The position numbers and the translations under genes are program-made. From the NCBI RefSeq assembly GCF_014207235.1, contig NZ_JACHDA010000004.1, positions 409,084-473,083 of the forward strand: a DNA stretch of 64,000 bases. The letters run 5' to 3'. Origin of the DNA: Sphingopyxis sp. JAI128. Lineage in GTDB: Bacteria > Pseudomonadota > Alphaproteobacteria > Sphingomonadales > Sphingomonadaceae. This document shows, in pieces, positions 35,662 to 45,092 of the stretch. How positions within the stretch are numbered: the first letter of the stretch is position 1; the number at the start of each line of letters is the position of its first letter. The notes under the pieces were generated by a model. It saw nothing but the letters and a program-made list of their open reading frames with translations, was not told the origin of the DNA and ran no database searches.

Positions 35662-36483
35662 TCAGGGATCGGGGAAGCTTGGAGAGCGCTTCTCGCGAAA
35701 GGCGCTGATACCTTCGGAAAGATCGGGCCAGGTCAGGGATTCGCGAACGCTTCGCTCCGCCATGTCTAGCGATGCAACGAGATCATGCGCGAGCCCATGT
35801 TGCAGCTGCCTCTTGATCTGCCGCGTCGCACGCGGGGACGTCTCCCGAGCGATCTGCAGCGCCTGTTCGATCGCAGCCTCGCGGAAGCCTTCGGGGGGAA
35901 GGAGACGCGTCACAAGGCCGCGTGCCAGCGCTTCATCCGCCTCGATCCGACGCGCAGACAAGAGCATATCGCTCGCGAAACCATGGCCCGCAATCCGGCC
36001 GAGAAGGAAGGCCGAGCTGCTTTCGGCGACGAGCCCCATGCGCGCGAAGCTCGCCACGAATTTCGCATCGGTCGACGCGATGCGGATGTCGCACGCCAGC
36101 GCGAGCATCAGGCCCGCGCCCGCGCACGGGCCATTGACAGCGGCGATGACGGGCTTCGTGATGGCGAGCGGGATGGTGTAGCGCGTCCGGAACGGGGGCG
36201 GCGCGTCGACGAAGCAGCTGAACACCCCGGCGCCCGTTTCCGAGAGCCGCTCGGTTCCGGCTTTGACTTTCTCCAGCCGGTCCATGCTTGCGCCGGCGCA
36301 GAAGCCACGGCCAGCGCCGGTGAGCATGATGGCTCGCACGTCTGGGTCGGTGGCTGCCGCGACGAAGGCGAGGTCGAGCGCCGCTCCCATACCGGTGGTC
36401 AGCGCATTCAGCCGCTCCGGCGCATTGAGGGTAATGATCGCCAGACGCTCGCTTCGCTCGACCAGAACTTCGCCTTGTGACAT
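35662..36483 (-). CDS. Enoyl-CoA hydratase/isomerase (crotonase) family protein
   Basis: The 273-residue crotonase has the oxyanion-hole segments G-R-G-F-C-A-G-A-S-M-D and N-G-P-C-A-G-A-G-L-M-L-A, followed by A-R-M-G-L-V-A-E-S-S-S-A-F-L-L. A Glu is present in V-A-E-S, in place of the usual second glutamate region. ATG 36483 follows GAGAGGAGCGG. It is transcribed alone, divergent from the acyl-CoA ligase operon, sharing a 78-base promoter region with it. Confidence 0.87.
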   Translation of the reverse strand: MSQGEVLVERSERLAIITLNAPERLNALTTGMGAALDLAFVAAATDPDVRAIMLTGAGRGFCAGASMDRLEKVKAGTERLSETGAGVFSCFVDAPPPFRTRYTIPLAITKPVIAAVNGPCAGAGLMLALACDIRIASTDAKFVASFARMGLVAESSSAFLLGRIAGHGFASDMLLSARRIEADEALARGLVTRLLPPEGFREAAIEQALQIARETSPRATRQIKRQLQHGLAHDLVASLDMAERSVRESLTWPDLSEGISAFREKRSPSFPDP

Positions 36484-36561
36484 TTTCCGCTCCTCTCCCG
36501 ATTGACTCCGACGCTTCGCCGAGTCATGGATAATATCGTATAACTAATAAACAGGATTGGG

Positions 36562-38169
36562 ATGGTGGATCAATTTGATTACGCGGCCGTGGGCCTGCAG
36601 CCCCCGCGATATCGCATCGACCCGCCTGTGGGTCCGCCCGATGTCTCCAGCCTCGTCGGGCTTGCCGCGGCAAAGCGCCCTGACGACGAGGCGCTTGCCG
36701 ATGATGTCCGCCGTTTCAGTTTTCGCGAGCTCGATATGGCCATCGATCACGCCGCAGCGCTGCTTCGCGCACGCGGCTTGGAACCCGGCATGCGGGTCGC
36801 CGCTGCGATGCCGAACCGCTGGGAGGCGGTCGTCGGCTATTTCGCGGCGATGCGCCTCGGGGCGGTCTGGGTCGGGCTGAACCGCATCCTCCCGCCCGGC
36901 GACAAGGCCTATATACTCGGTCATTCGCAAACCCATCTGATCCTCGCCGATCGCGATACGGCGGCCGAGGTCGAGGCCCTTCGCCCGGACTTGCCGGCGC
37001 TTGTTCACATCCTGTCGATCGACGACGATGCGGAGTGGGTCGAAGCACTGGCCGCCAAGGCGCCGGTCGATATTGCCTATCCCGACGTCGATCCCTTCGC
37101 TCCCGCAGCGATCATGTACACGAGCGGGACCACCGGCGTTCCGAAGGGATGTGCGCACAGTCAGCACAATATGGTAACCGTCGCCGCCGCGGTTTCGGCG
37201 CATGGCCTCATGAATCCCGACGCGCGCCGTGGATCGGTGCTTCCGGTGACGATTACGAATGTGATGATCCTCGGCGCCGTTGTCGCCTACTGGAACGCCC
37301 GGCCCTTCATCCTCGGCAAGACGGCGAAGATCGCGCCGATGGTCGAGTGGCTCGCGCGCGAACGGATCGAGCAGTGTGCCTTCGTTCCGACGATGATCTA
37401 CGATCTGATGAAGGAAGATCTCGACCTTCCGCCAGGTCTGTCGGCCGGGGCCGGCGGCGCACCTGTCTCGCAGGCCATGCGCGACGGCTTTCTTGCCCGC
37501 CACGGACAGCAGCTGCAGCCAAGCTACGGTCTCACCGAAGCGCCGACGGTCGTTGCCAGTCCGCAGGATCGGCCGACGCCCGAGGGCGCCTCCGGCTTTG
37601 CATTGCCCCATCTGCGCATCTCCATCCGGGACAAGGAGGGCCATGAACTCGCGCTTGGCGAAGTCGGTGAAGTCTGTTTTGCAGCCGTGGAGGAGGGCGC
37701 GTGGGCGCATGTCTATGCGCCGCCGCTCGGATATTGGCTCGATGCGACGAAGACCGCCGCGCTCCTAGAAGGCGGCGTCGTCCATTCGGGCGACGTCGGG
37801 AGCCTCGACTCCGAAGGCTGGCTCACGATCGCCGATCGCAGCTCCGAACTGATCTTGCGAGGCGGTTCCAACGTCTATCCGACCGAAATCGAGAAGGTAC
37901 TGCAAGGCGCTGCCTCAGTCGCGGACTGCGCGGTCATCGGGCAATCCGACGATCGTCTCGGCATGCGGACCGTCGCGGTCATCCAGCCAGCCGACGCGGC
38001 ACAGTCCCAAGCGGACATCGAGGAAGAGCTGCGGGCCCTCTGCCTCGCGAACCTGTCGCGCTACAAGGTCCCTGACGAGTGGATGTTCGTCGACACCTTC
38101 CCCCGAAATGCCATGGGCAAGATCGTCAAGCCGCGGCTTCGCGAGCTTCTCGCTCCGGCTGCGGCCTGA
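36562..38169 (+). CDS. AMP-forming acyl-CoA synthetase
   Basis: The 535-residue ligase has Y-T-S-G-T-T-G-V-P-K-G-C (P-loop), S-Y-G-L-T-E-A-P, L-D-S-E-G-W-L-T-I-A-D-R and the hinge R-G-G-S-N-V-Y-P-T-E-I-E-K-V. The C-terminal lysine is in N-A-M-G-K-I-V-K. It activates a carboxylic acid to its CoA ester. It is the first gene of a ligase-SDR-MFS operon. Upstream, ATCGTATAACTAAT partly resembles the ACGATTA-type operator and the promoter before 34837. Confidence 0.92.
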   Translation: MVDQFDYAAVGLQPPRYRIDPPVGPPDVSSLVGLAAAKRPDDEALADDVRRFSFRELDMAIDHAAALLRARGLEPGMRVAAAMPNRWEAVVGYFAAMRLGAVWVGLNRILPPGDKAYILGHSQTHLILADRDTAAEVEALRPDLPALVHILSIDDDAEWVEALAAKAPVDIAYPDVDPFAPAAIMYTSGTTGVPKGCAHSQHNMVTVAAAVSAHGLMNPDARRGSVLPVTITNVMILGAVVAYWNARPFILGKTAKIAPMVEWLARERIEQCAFVPTMIYDLMKEDLDLPPGLSAGAGGAPVSQAMRDGFLARHGQQLQPSYGLTEAPTVVASPQDRPTPEGASGFALPHLRISIRDKEGHELALGEVGEVCFAAVEEGAWAHVYAPPLGYWLDATKTAALLEGGVVHSGDVGSLDSEGWLTIADRSSELILRGGSNVYPTEIEKVLQGAASVADCAVIGQSDDRLGMRTVAVIQPADAAQSQADIEEELRALCLANLSRYKVPDEWMFVDTFPRNAMGKIVKPRLRELLAPAAA

Positions 38170-38189
38170 ATATTGCGAGAGGAAATTAT

Positions 38190-39023
38190 ATGCCCGAACC
38201 GGTGAAAAGCTACGACAGGCTGGCGGGCTGGGGCGCTATCGTGACGGGCGCAGGCTCGCTCGGCGAGGGCATCGGCACCGGAAAGGCGATCTCCTTGCTG
38301 CTCGCCCGCGAAGGCGCCCGCGTCGCCCTCTTCGACCTCGACCATGACCGCGCCGCCGAAACGCGGGACCTCATCACCGGCCAGGGCGCCGAAGCAAAGA
38401 TTTTTACCGGTGACGTCACCGACGGCGAAGCATGTGCCGCCATGGTCGAGGAAGCCGTCCAGTGGCTCGGCCGTCTCGACATCCTCGTGAACAATGTCGG
38501 GATGGGGGCCGGCGCCGGGCGGCTGGAGGCGATCGCGCCCGCCGCGTGGGAGCGCGGCATCGCCCTCAATCTCGGAAGCGCCTACAATATGACGCGCGCC
38601 GCGATCACCGCACTGCTCGCCGGGGAAGGCAAGGCGGTCGTCAACATCGCTTCGGTCGCGGGGGTCCTCGCGCACGGCACCGCAAGCTATGGCCCCGCCA
38701 AGGCGGCAATGATCCAGTTCACCCGCGAGATTGCCGTGATGTACGGCCGCGAGGGCCTCCGCGCGAACGCAGTTCTCCCGGGTCATATCATGACGCCGCT
38801 TGTCGAGAGATTCGCTTCTCCCGACGCGCGCGAGACGCGGCGCCTGATCGCGCCGCTCGGCGTCGAAGGCGACGCATGGGATATAGCGCAAGCGGTGATT
38901 TTCCTCGCCGGGCCCGAAGCTCGCTTTATCTCTGGGGCGATCCTGCCCGTCGATGGCGGCGTGACCCAGATCGCGCCGCTCGCCGCTTATGAAGCGCTCA
39001 CCGGTGAGTCTATGACGCGATGA
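38190..39023 (+). CDS. Short-chain dehydrogenase/reductase (SDR)
   Basis: The 277-residue SDR has V-T-G-A-G-S-L-G-E-G-I-G, a slightly expanded glycine loop, D-L-D near 49-51, N-N-V-G (101-104), S155 and Y167-x3-K171. It ends with G-A-I-L-P-V-D-G-G. ATG 38190 follows GAGAGGAAATT; the upstream frame lies inside the ligase. Its stop overlaps the MFS start (ATGA). Probably an NAD-dependent hydroxyacyl-CoA or alcohol dehydrogenase of the pathway. Confidence 0.88.
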   Translation: MPEPVKSYDRLAGWGAIVTGAGSLGEGIGTGKAISLLLAREGARVALFDLDHDRAAETRDLITGQGAEAKIFTGDVTDGEACAAMVEEAVQWLGRLDILVNNVGMGAGAGRLEAIAPAAWERGIALNLGSAYNMTRAAITALLAGEGKAVVNIASVAGVLAHGTASYGPAKAAMIQFTREIAVMYGREGLRANAVLPGHIMTPLVERFASPDARETRRLIAPLGVEGDAWDIAQAVIFLAGPEARFISGAILPVDGGVTQIAPLAAYEALTGESMTR

Positions 39024-40249
39024 CAAGCTCTGGCGCATTCGAGTGGCGAAACATAGGCATCCTGTTTGCCGCCACGATCGGCATTGCGATCGCTGGCATC
39101 CATTTTCACGTCGTCGGCGCTATGGTGACACCTCTCGGCAAGGCTTATGGCTGGTCGCGGGGCGATATCGCCTTTGCGCTGACCATAACCGCCATCCTCC
39201 ATCCTTTCACCAATGTCTGGATCGGAACCCTCGCCGACCGCCACGGTCCGCGCGCCGTAGCACTCCCGGGTATAGTCCTGTTCTGCGCAGGCCTCGCGCT
39301 ATTGGGCCTCGCCGGTCCGACTCTCTGGAGCTGGTACGCAGCCTACACTGGCTTTGCCATCCTCGGGGCCGGGGCAAGTTCCGTCATCTGGACGATGGCC
39401 GTCGTTCAGGCCTTCAGCAAACGACGTGGTCTTGCGCTTGCGATCTCGCTCGCGGGTTCTGGCTTGCTCGTGTCGCTCGTTCCGTCGATCGTGCTGCTGC
39501 TCGAGCGGACAGCCGGCCTGCGGGGCATCTATCCTTCGCTCGCGCTCGCATCTCTGCTTCTGATGTTCATTCCTGCCTGGCTCTTCCTGCCTCGCCGGCG
39601 AGCAGGTGCGGCGCCGGCGGCGCTTCGAAGCAAGGGTGGCGATTGGCGCGAGGTCGTGGGCTCGGCAACTCTATGGCGGTTGGGCGTCGGACTGTTGATC
39701 ATTGCATCCTGCGTCGGCACCTTCATCGTCCATTTCCAGCCGATGCTGACCGACGCCGGTATGAACCGCGACGACGCAGCCTATGTGGCGCTGTTTATCG
39801 GCCCCGCCATGGTCACGGGGCGTATCGCAACGGGCCTGCTTTTTGACCTTCTTCCGACCCGCCTCGTCGCGACCGCTGCCTTCTCGCTGCCCGGCATCGC
39901 GTGTATCCTGCTGTTCCTGCTGCCCCTCGACATGACGACCGCCACGCTGCTCGCGTTGCTGATCGGCATCGGAATGGGAAGCGAGGTCGACGTGGTTGCC
40001 TATCTGTCCAGTCGCTATTTCGGGCTCCGCCGCTATGGCTTGGTATTCGGTATCCTGATCAGCATCTACGGACTGGCCGTCGGCATGGCGTCCTGGCTCG
40101 TGGGCAAGGCACACGACGCCTATGGCACCTACGATGGCGTTTTGCTCGGACTCGCGATCGGGGTGATTGCGGCGATGGCACTCGTCATATCACTGGGTCC
40201 TCCGCCGCCGGTCGAAAGCGACCCAGACCCGGCTCCTCCGTCCCACTAA
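39020..40249 (+). CDS. MFS transporter (monocarboxylate/OFA-like)
   Basis: The 409-residue carrier has 12 hydrophobic segments and the loop motif G-T-L-A-D-R-H-G-P-R after TM2. It is a paralogue of the gene at 22171, sharing V-H-F-Q-P-M-L-T-D-A-G and S-R-Y-F-G-L-R-R-Y-G, and has a proline-rich tail. It is translationally coupled to the SDR. Uptake of the acid activated by the operon's ligase is the simplest reading. The 277 bases after it, up to the convergent hydrolase, contain no gene I can support. Confidence 0.88.
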   Translation: MTSSGAFEWRNIGILFAATIGIAIAGIHFHVVGAMVTPLGKAYGWSRGDIAFALTITAILHPFTNVWIGTLADRHGPRAVALPGIVLFCAGLALLGLAGPTLWSWYAAYTGFAILGAGASSVIWTMAVVQAFSKRRGLALAISLAGSGLLVSLVPSIVLLLERTAGLRGIYPSLALASLLLMFIPAWLFLPRRRAGAAPAALRSKGGDWREVVGSATLWRLGVGLLIIASCVGTFIVHFQPMLTDAGMNRDDAAYVALFIGPAMVTGRIATGLLFDLLPTRLVATAAFSLPGIACILLFLLPLDMTTATLLALLIGIGMGSEVDVVAYLSSRYFGLRRYGLVFGILISIYGLAVGMASWLVGKAHDAYGTYDGVLLGLAIGVIAAMALVISLGPPPPVESDPDPAPPSH

Positions 40250-40526
40250 CCGCCTCGCCGGGTCAGCACACCGCAATATCCCAACCCCTCGCATGGGAGA
40301 GGATCATGTCCCTGCTGATCGGCGCGACCTGGTAGAGGCGCGTTTCGTGGAACTTAGCGCGCCCCGCCTAGCGCCGCGACGAACTCGCCTGGATACTCGC
40401 GCACCCTGTCTGCTTCGTATCGACAGGGGGCCGGCAAACCTGGCGCACAACTTGGCGACCCATTCACGGATGGGGGTATATCCGGAATCATGGAGCTCTC
40501 CCGGATCTGCTTGGAAAATTGCGAAT

Positions 40527-41402
40527 TCAGCCGACGATGTCGAACCAGTCGAGCATGGAGTCATGAAAGACGCCGCCGAGATGGTGGAGACTGATATTGT
40601 GGCCGCATCCCGGTTCGATCCGCACGCGAGAATGTGGATTTTGCGCGAGGTAGGTCGTGGCAGCAACACATACTGCCTCGTCGGCGACCGAGCTCGATTC
40701 CTCGCCGGCAAAGGTCATCCGCACCGGCAAGGCGATGCGCTGCATGGTTTGAGGCAGGGTTCGGGGCGCCTGTGCGGCATCGACGAGCTCGAGGACGGGA
40801 ACCATGCTCGAAATGGCCGCGTCAAATTCGAGGGCGCGGGGAGAGAAGCTCCCGTCAGCGCCATAAAATCGCGCGCGGACATGGTCGCGCCCGAGAGCGG
40901 GATAATGTGTCTGGCCGGAGGAGGGCTTCCGGGCATCCAGCGCGGCAGCGGTAGCCTCGTCGTAAACGAGCGGCACCCCGCAGACATCGATCGCCTTGAT
41001 TTGTCCCGATCTCGGATCGGCTGCAGTCATCAGAGCAAGGATGCCCCCCATCGAATGACCCGCGAGATGTATCGGCAGGTCGCCTTCATCAAGGCGAAGC
41101 GTGGCAAAGAGATCGTAGAGAAGGTCGACTTGGTCGGTCAGACTCATCGGGCTGCTAAAGGCTGCGCCATAGCCCGGCCGGTCAACCGCGGCGGCAAGAT
41201 AACCGCGAGCGGCCGCGCGGCCGAGGAGGGATGTTTCGACAAAATCCCAATAGGCCGATCCATAGCCTCCACCGTGAAGAGCGACAAGCAGTGCGCGCGG
41301 ACGGACATCTGGGCGCTGAAGACAGCCCGAGATTTCGGATCGTGGGGTAGGGAAGTTGGCCGGACTGGCGGATGCTTGATGGAGTTTCCTTCGAGACATC
41401 AT
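40527..41402 (-). CDS. Alpha/beta hydrolase
   Basis: The 291-residue hydrolase has the oxyanion segment L-H-G-G-G-Y, the nucleophile elbow G-H-S117-M-G-G and a late P-G-C-G-H-N with the likely catalytic histidine. It may hydrolyse an ester, lactone, enol-ester or C-C bond. The start at 41402 overlaps the stop of the upstream gene (ATGA). It is the third gene of a MaoC-nitronate monooxygenase-like-hydrolase operon. The substrate is unknown. Confidence 0.86.
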   Translation of the reverse strand: MMSRRKLHQASASPANFPTPRSEISGCLQRPDVRPRALLVALHGGGYGSAYWDFVETSLLGRAAARGYLAAAVDRPGYGAAFSSPMSLTDQVDLLYDLFATLRLDEGDLPIHLAGHSMGGILALMTAADPRSGQIKAIDVCGVPLVYDEATAAALDARKPSSGQTHYPALGRDHVRARFYGADGSFSPRALEFDAAISSMVPVLELVDAAQAPRTLPQTMQRIALPVRMTFAGEESSSVADEAVCVAATTYLAQNPHSRVRIEPGCGHNISLHHLGGVFHDSMLDWFDIVG

Positions 41403-42364
41403 ACGCCGAATGCGGGTAGCTCGCACGCGATTCTATATTCGTCGCGCAGGCGCTCGACGAGATCGGCGACCGTCGGAATATCGTGGATCAAATCGATCCC
41501 CTGTCCGGCCGACCACAGATTCCTCCAGGGGCGCACGCCCTCGGGGAGATGATCATGTCGCATGCCCTTGCCTTCGGGGACGGGGAGTTTCTTCGGATCG
41601 AGTCCGACCCGCTCCATCGACCGGACGAGCCAGTTGGCGGGAACGCCAGCGATCTTGCCGGTGAACATCAGATCGTTGGACCCGCTCTCGACAAGCATCT
41701 GATGATAGGCCGGGTCGACACGCGATTCCTCGGTCGCGATGAACCGCGTGCCCATATAGGCAAGGTCGGCCCCGAGCACTTCGGCCGCGCGGATCGCGGC
41801 ACCAGTTGAGATAGATCCCGCCATCAGCAGCGTTCCGTCAAACATCTCGCGAATCTTCGGGACCAGCACGAGATGGCCGATATTGCCCGAGTGGCCGCCG
41901 CCGCCCGCTCCGACGCAGGTCATCCCGTCGACGCCGGCTGCGATCGCCTTCTCGGCGAAGCGGAGCGACACGACATCGTGCCACAGGAGTCCGCCCCAGT
42001 CGTGGACCTGCGAGGCGAGCTCGGTCGGGTCGCCGGTCGCGCTGATGATGATCTCGACGCCATATTTGCCGCAGAGATCGAGATTGGCCCGGAGTTCGTC
42101 CTCGCGCATCCGGGTGGCGAGATTGACCGCGAGCGGACCGATGCGCGCGCCGGGAACCTCGTCCGCGTAGCGGTCGAGGCCATTGCGTATCTGCTTGAGC
42201 CAGCTCTCGAAGGACTCGATGTCCCGGGCGTTGGCGCGCGGCAGCGCGCCAACGATGCCGGCGCGGCACGCCGCGCCGACAAGGTCGGGACCCGAAACGA
42301 GGAACATGGGCGCGCAGACCGCAGGCAAAACCATGCGGTCGCGGATACGGTCCGGGAGCGCCAT
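41399..42364 (-). CDS. Nitronate monooxygenase/2-nitropropane dioxygenase-like FMN protein
   Basis: The 321-residue TIM-barrel flavoprotein has A-P-M-F-L-V-S-G near the N-terminus, the phosphate-binding segment G-A-G-G-G-G-H-S-G and M-A-G-S-I-S-T-G. Family members include nitronate monooxygenases and flavin-dependent enoyl reductases. With no nitro compound implied, an FMN-dependent C=C reductase or dehydrogenase role is as likely. It begins three bases after the MaoC-type gene and overlaps the hydrolase gene. Confidence 0.86.
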   Translation of the reverse strand: MALPDRIRDRMVLPAVCAPMFLVSGPDLVGAACRAGIVGALPRANARDIESFESWLKQIRNGLDRYADEVPGARIGPLAVNLATRMREDELRANLDLCGKYGVEIIISATGDPTELASQVHDWGGLLWHDVVSLRFAEKAIAAGVDGMTCVGAGGGGHSGNIGHLVLVPKIREMFDGTLLMAGSISTGAAIRAAEVLGADLAYMGTRFIATEESRVDPAYHQMLVESGSNDLMFTGKIAGVPANWLVRSMERVGLDPKKLPVPEGKGMRHDHLPEGVRPWRNLWSAGQGIDLIHDIPTVADLVERLRDEYRIACELPAFGV

Positions 42365-42367
42365 GGC

Positions 42368-43660
42368 TCAGCCGCGGCCCGTGCGCAGCTCGTTGTGGCG
42401 TGCCCACATCTCGTTGACCTTCGCCTGCAGCTCGGGCGGCACCGGCGGGAGCGCCGGGATTCCGGCCTCGCGCGACGGCAGCAGGATCGAGGCATGACCC
42501 TTGACGGTTACCTCGTCACGCTGGTTGGTCATGCGGAACTCGACGTCGACGATCTTCATCCCGTCTTCCTCGCGCTTGCCGGTCACCTCGCCGGTGATGA
42601 TCTGCATGTCCCCCATATAGTTGAACTTGCGGATCTCGTCATATTGCGACTTCACCCATCCGTCGTCGCCGCACCAGTCCGAAAGATAATGGAAGATGTA
42701 ATTCTCGCGCATGACCCCATAGTCATAGGCCATCGGGTTGCCGATCTGCTGCGCCCAGGCCGGATCCCAGTGGAGTCGCTGCGCGACGTCGGGAATGCCA
42801 TATTCATTCTTCACATAGAAGGGCGCGATCCGCTTGCGGTTCTTGTGCGCCATGCGCCCGACCGTCGGCGCATAAGGAATGAAGCCATAGCCGCCGGCAT
42901 GGAAGCAGACGACATCGGTGACGGTCAGCGGCCCCTTGCCCATCTTGCCGAGCGACTCGCCGACCTCGACATCCTCGAAAAAGCGCTTCTCGGCACCGCG
43001 AACCTGTTCCGCCGCGTAGATTTCCTCGATCTTCGCCATATCCTCGTCGGTGTAGGTCTGCGGCTCGATCGCGCTATATTTGCCCTTCTTGGCGGCCGTC
43101 TTGCGCTCGGTGAGGATGCGCAGGGTCTTGTAGACGCCGACGACTTGCTGGCGCTGGTTGAATTTCACCTCGCGGCTGATCTGGATCACGTTGCGGCCCG
43201 CGAACTCCGACGGATTTACCGTGATGCTTTCCTCGCCCTTGAAGCTGTAGAGCGCATCGCCCGGAAAGATCGGATTGTAGAATTCCCATTCGCCGCCCGA
43301 CACGAAGACGTGGATGCCGCGAAAGAGGCTCTTGGTGCGCGCCTTCAGCTCGTCGGGCATCGGGTCGCCCTTGAGCGGCGTGTTGATGATGCCCGCCATC
43401 ATCGCGGGCGCGATCACCTGGCCCCAGCGCGTGCCGGCGGCATAGTCGGGGTCGCGGTGAAGTGGGTTATCGTTGCCGACGCCCGATGCAAAATTGCGGA
43501 TATTGTCGACCTGGGCCGTGCCGACATATTCCTGGTGACGCACCGCGAGATCGACACCAAGCAGCAGTTTTGCCCGCTGGATATCGTCGTCGGTCAGCTC
43601 ATATTGCGTCGCCTTGTCCCAATCCTTCTGGACGTCTTCCTTCACGGGCGCTTCAGCCAT
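42368..43660 (-). CDS. MaoC-family double-hotdog hydratase with FAS1-like N-terminal dehydratase domain
   Basis: The 430-residue protein has two hotdog domains. The N-terminal one has V-G-N-D-N-P-L-H-R-D-P (61-71), resembling the MaoC G-D-x-N-P-x-H motif but with Asn at the usual Asp place. The C-terminal one has P-L-T-V-T-D-V-V-C-F-H-A and R-E-N-Y-I-F-H-Y-L-S-D. Such proteins hydrate bulky enoyl-CoAs, including steroid side-chain esters. It heads the operon, with an ACGATTA-type operator just upstream. It could supply hydration for one of the acyl-CoA dehydrogenase pairs. Confidence 0.86.
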   Translation of the reverse strand: MAEAPVKEDVQKDWDKATQYELTDDDIQRAKLLLGVDLAVRHQEYVGTAQVDNIRNFASGVGNDNPLHRDPDYAAGTRWGQVIAPAMMAGIINTPLKGDPMPDELKARTKSLFRGIHVFVSGGEWEFYNPIFPGDALYSFKGEESITVNPSEFAGRNVIQISREVKFNQRQQVVGVYKTLRILTERKTAAKKGKYSAIEPQTYTDEDMAKIEEIYAAEQVRGAEKRFFEDVEVGESLGKMGKGPLTVTDVVCFHAGGYGFIPYAPTVGRMAHKNRKRIAPFYVKNEYGIPDVAQRLHWDPAWAQQIGNPMAYDYGVMRENYIFHYLSDWCGDDGWVKSQYDEIRKFNYMGDMQIITGEVTGKREEDGMKIVDVEFRMTNQRDEVTVKGHASILLPSREAGIPALPPVPPELQAKVNEMWARHNELRTGRG

Positions 43661-43673
43661 CTCTCATCCCCTA

Positions 43674-43700
43674 CAAACATACAAACTATCTATACGATTA
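43674..43700. promoter_or_regulatory. Degenerate operator CAAACAT-N13-ACGATTA
   Basis: ACGATTA at 43694-43700 matches the right half of the sites at 8536 and 13671. With the same 13-base spacing the left half is CAAACAT (43674-43680), matching TAAACGT at five of seven positions. The site lies 14 bases before the MaoC-type gene start. The P450 side of this divergent region carries ACGTTTA at 43783-43789. Confidence 0.5.
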
Positions 43701-43886
43701 GCATCCCGCATTTGGCGCCCTTGTCAAGTGGGCGAGACGCAGGAGCGCGACGAACAGCCCAATTTTCCATTAAATCATCTATACGTTTATCTTGTAATTT
43801 GCGAGGTCTCCGATAGGGTGCGCCGGAGAATCAAAAAACGTCGCGGCAGCGGTTTGCGCGCCGCGACAGACAGGCGGGAGAGCCAG

Positions 43887-45092
43887 ATGGGCCTGAAAGT
43901 GGACGTCGTTCCGGACAATGTTCCGGCCGACCTGATCGTCGATTTCGATTTCTTCGACCTCGCGGGGAAGGCCGAGGACATCCAGCTCGCATGGGCGGAG
44001 CTGCACAAGGGACCCGATATCGTCTGGACGCCGCACAATGGCGGTCACTGGATCGCGACGCGGGCGGCCGATTTCGACGTGATCCAGGTCGATCATGAGC
44101 ATTTCAGCCACCAGAATTTCAACCTGCCGCGCAACGAGATCGATCAGCATTCGCTGCCGCTCGGGCTCGATCCGCCGCGCCACGCCCCTTACCGCAAGCT
44201 TCTGATGCCGACGTTCATGCCGAAGGCGTTGAAGGTGCTGGAGGCCGTCGCCCGCGATACTGCCCGTTCGCTGATCGCCGAGATCGCGCCACGTGGACAG
44301 TGCGAGTTCATCGAGGACTTTGCGAAGATACTGCCCATCAACGTTTTCCTCGGCATGGTCGACCTGCCGCTCGAGGATCGCGCGTTCCTGCTTCCCTGGG
44401 CCGAGATCGCCGTGCGCTCGAGCGACATCGCCGAGCGCCGTGCCGTTCACATGAAGATGCAGGAATATCTCGCGCCCTATATCGACGCGCGGATGACCAA
44501 CCCCGGTGAGGACGTCATCAGCATCATCGGGCAAGGCGAGATCGACGGGCGGCCGATCACGCGTCCCGAGGTGTTCGGCATGTCGACGTTGCTGCTCTTC
44601 GGCGGCCTCGATACTGTCGCGTCGCAGCTCGGCTTCATCGCGCACTTCCTCGCGACCCATCCCGGCCATCTGGCAGAGCTCGCCGTCAATCCGAAGCTCA
44701 ACCAGGTCGCCTGCGAGGAAATGATCCGCCGCTTCGGCCTTCCCAACACGGCGCGGGTCCTGACGATGGACTATGACTATAAGGGTATCGCTTTCAAAAA
44801 GGGCGATATGATCCAGTTGCCGAAATGCCTTTACGGTCTCGACGACCGGATCAACAGCGCCCCGCGCGACGTCGATTTCCGTCGCAAGCCGTCGGCGATC
44901 AAGCACTCGGCTTTCGGCGCGGGACCGCATACCTGCCCGGGCGCCGTTCTCGCGCGCCGCGAGATCATGGTCTTCTTCGACGAATGGCTTTCTGTCATCC
45001 CCTCGTTCCGGGTCGACACGTCGAAACCGCTGGTCATGGCGTCGGGCCCCGTCAACGGGGTGCTGGAGCTACACCTCACATGGGATGTCTAG
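43887..45092 (+). CDS. Cytochrome P450, P450cam (CYP101)-like
   Basis: The 401-residue P450 has D242-T243 in G-G-L-D-T-V-A-S, ExxR at E278-R281 and the heme cysteine C350 in F-G-A-G-P-H-T-C-P-G. Its D-L-I-V-D-F-D-F, G-G-H-W-I-A-T-R and R-G-Q-C-E-F-I-E-D-F segments are close to camphor P450 and to the paralogue at 5218. ATG 43887 follows GGGAGAG; the longer frame from 43614 runs through the divergent promoter and is rejected. It needs a putidaredoxin-like donor (61773). Its stop overlaps the convergent TetR stop in the tetranucleotide CTAG. Confidence 0.93.
   Translation: MGLKVDVVPDNVPADLIVDFDFFDLAGKAEDIQLAWAELHKGPDIVWTPHNGGHWIATRAADFDVIQVDHEHFSHQNFNLPRNEIDQHSLPLGLDPPRHAPYRKLLMPTFMPKALKVLEAVARDTARSLIAEIAPRGQCEFIEDFAKILPINVFLGMVDLPLEDRAFLLPWAEIAVRSSDIAERRAVHMKMQEYLAPYIDARMTNPGEDVISIIGQGEIDGRPITRPEVFGMSTLLLFGGLDTVASQLGFIAHFLATHPGHLAELAVNPKLNQVACEEMIRRFGLPNTARVLTMDYDYKGIAFKKGDMIQLPKCLYGLDDRINSAPRDVDFRRKPSAIKHSAFGAGPHTCPGAVLARREIMVFFDEWLSVIPSFRVDTSKPLVMASGPVNGVLELHLTWDV

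Noticed and set aside
41873..43816. A 647-codon open frame on the plus strand
   Set aside because: It is antisense to the nitronate-monooxygenase-like and MaoC-type genes and crosses their promoter.
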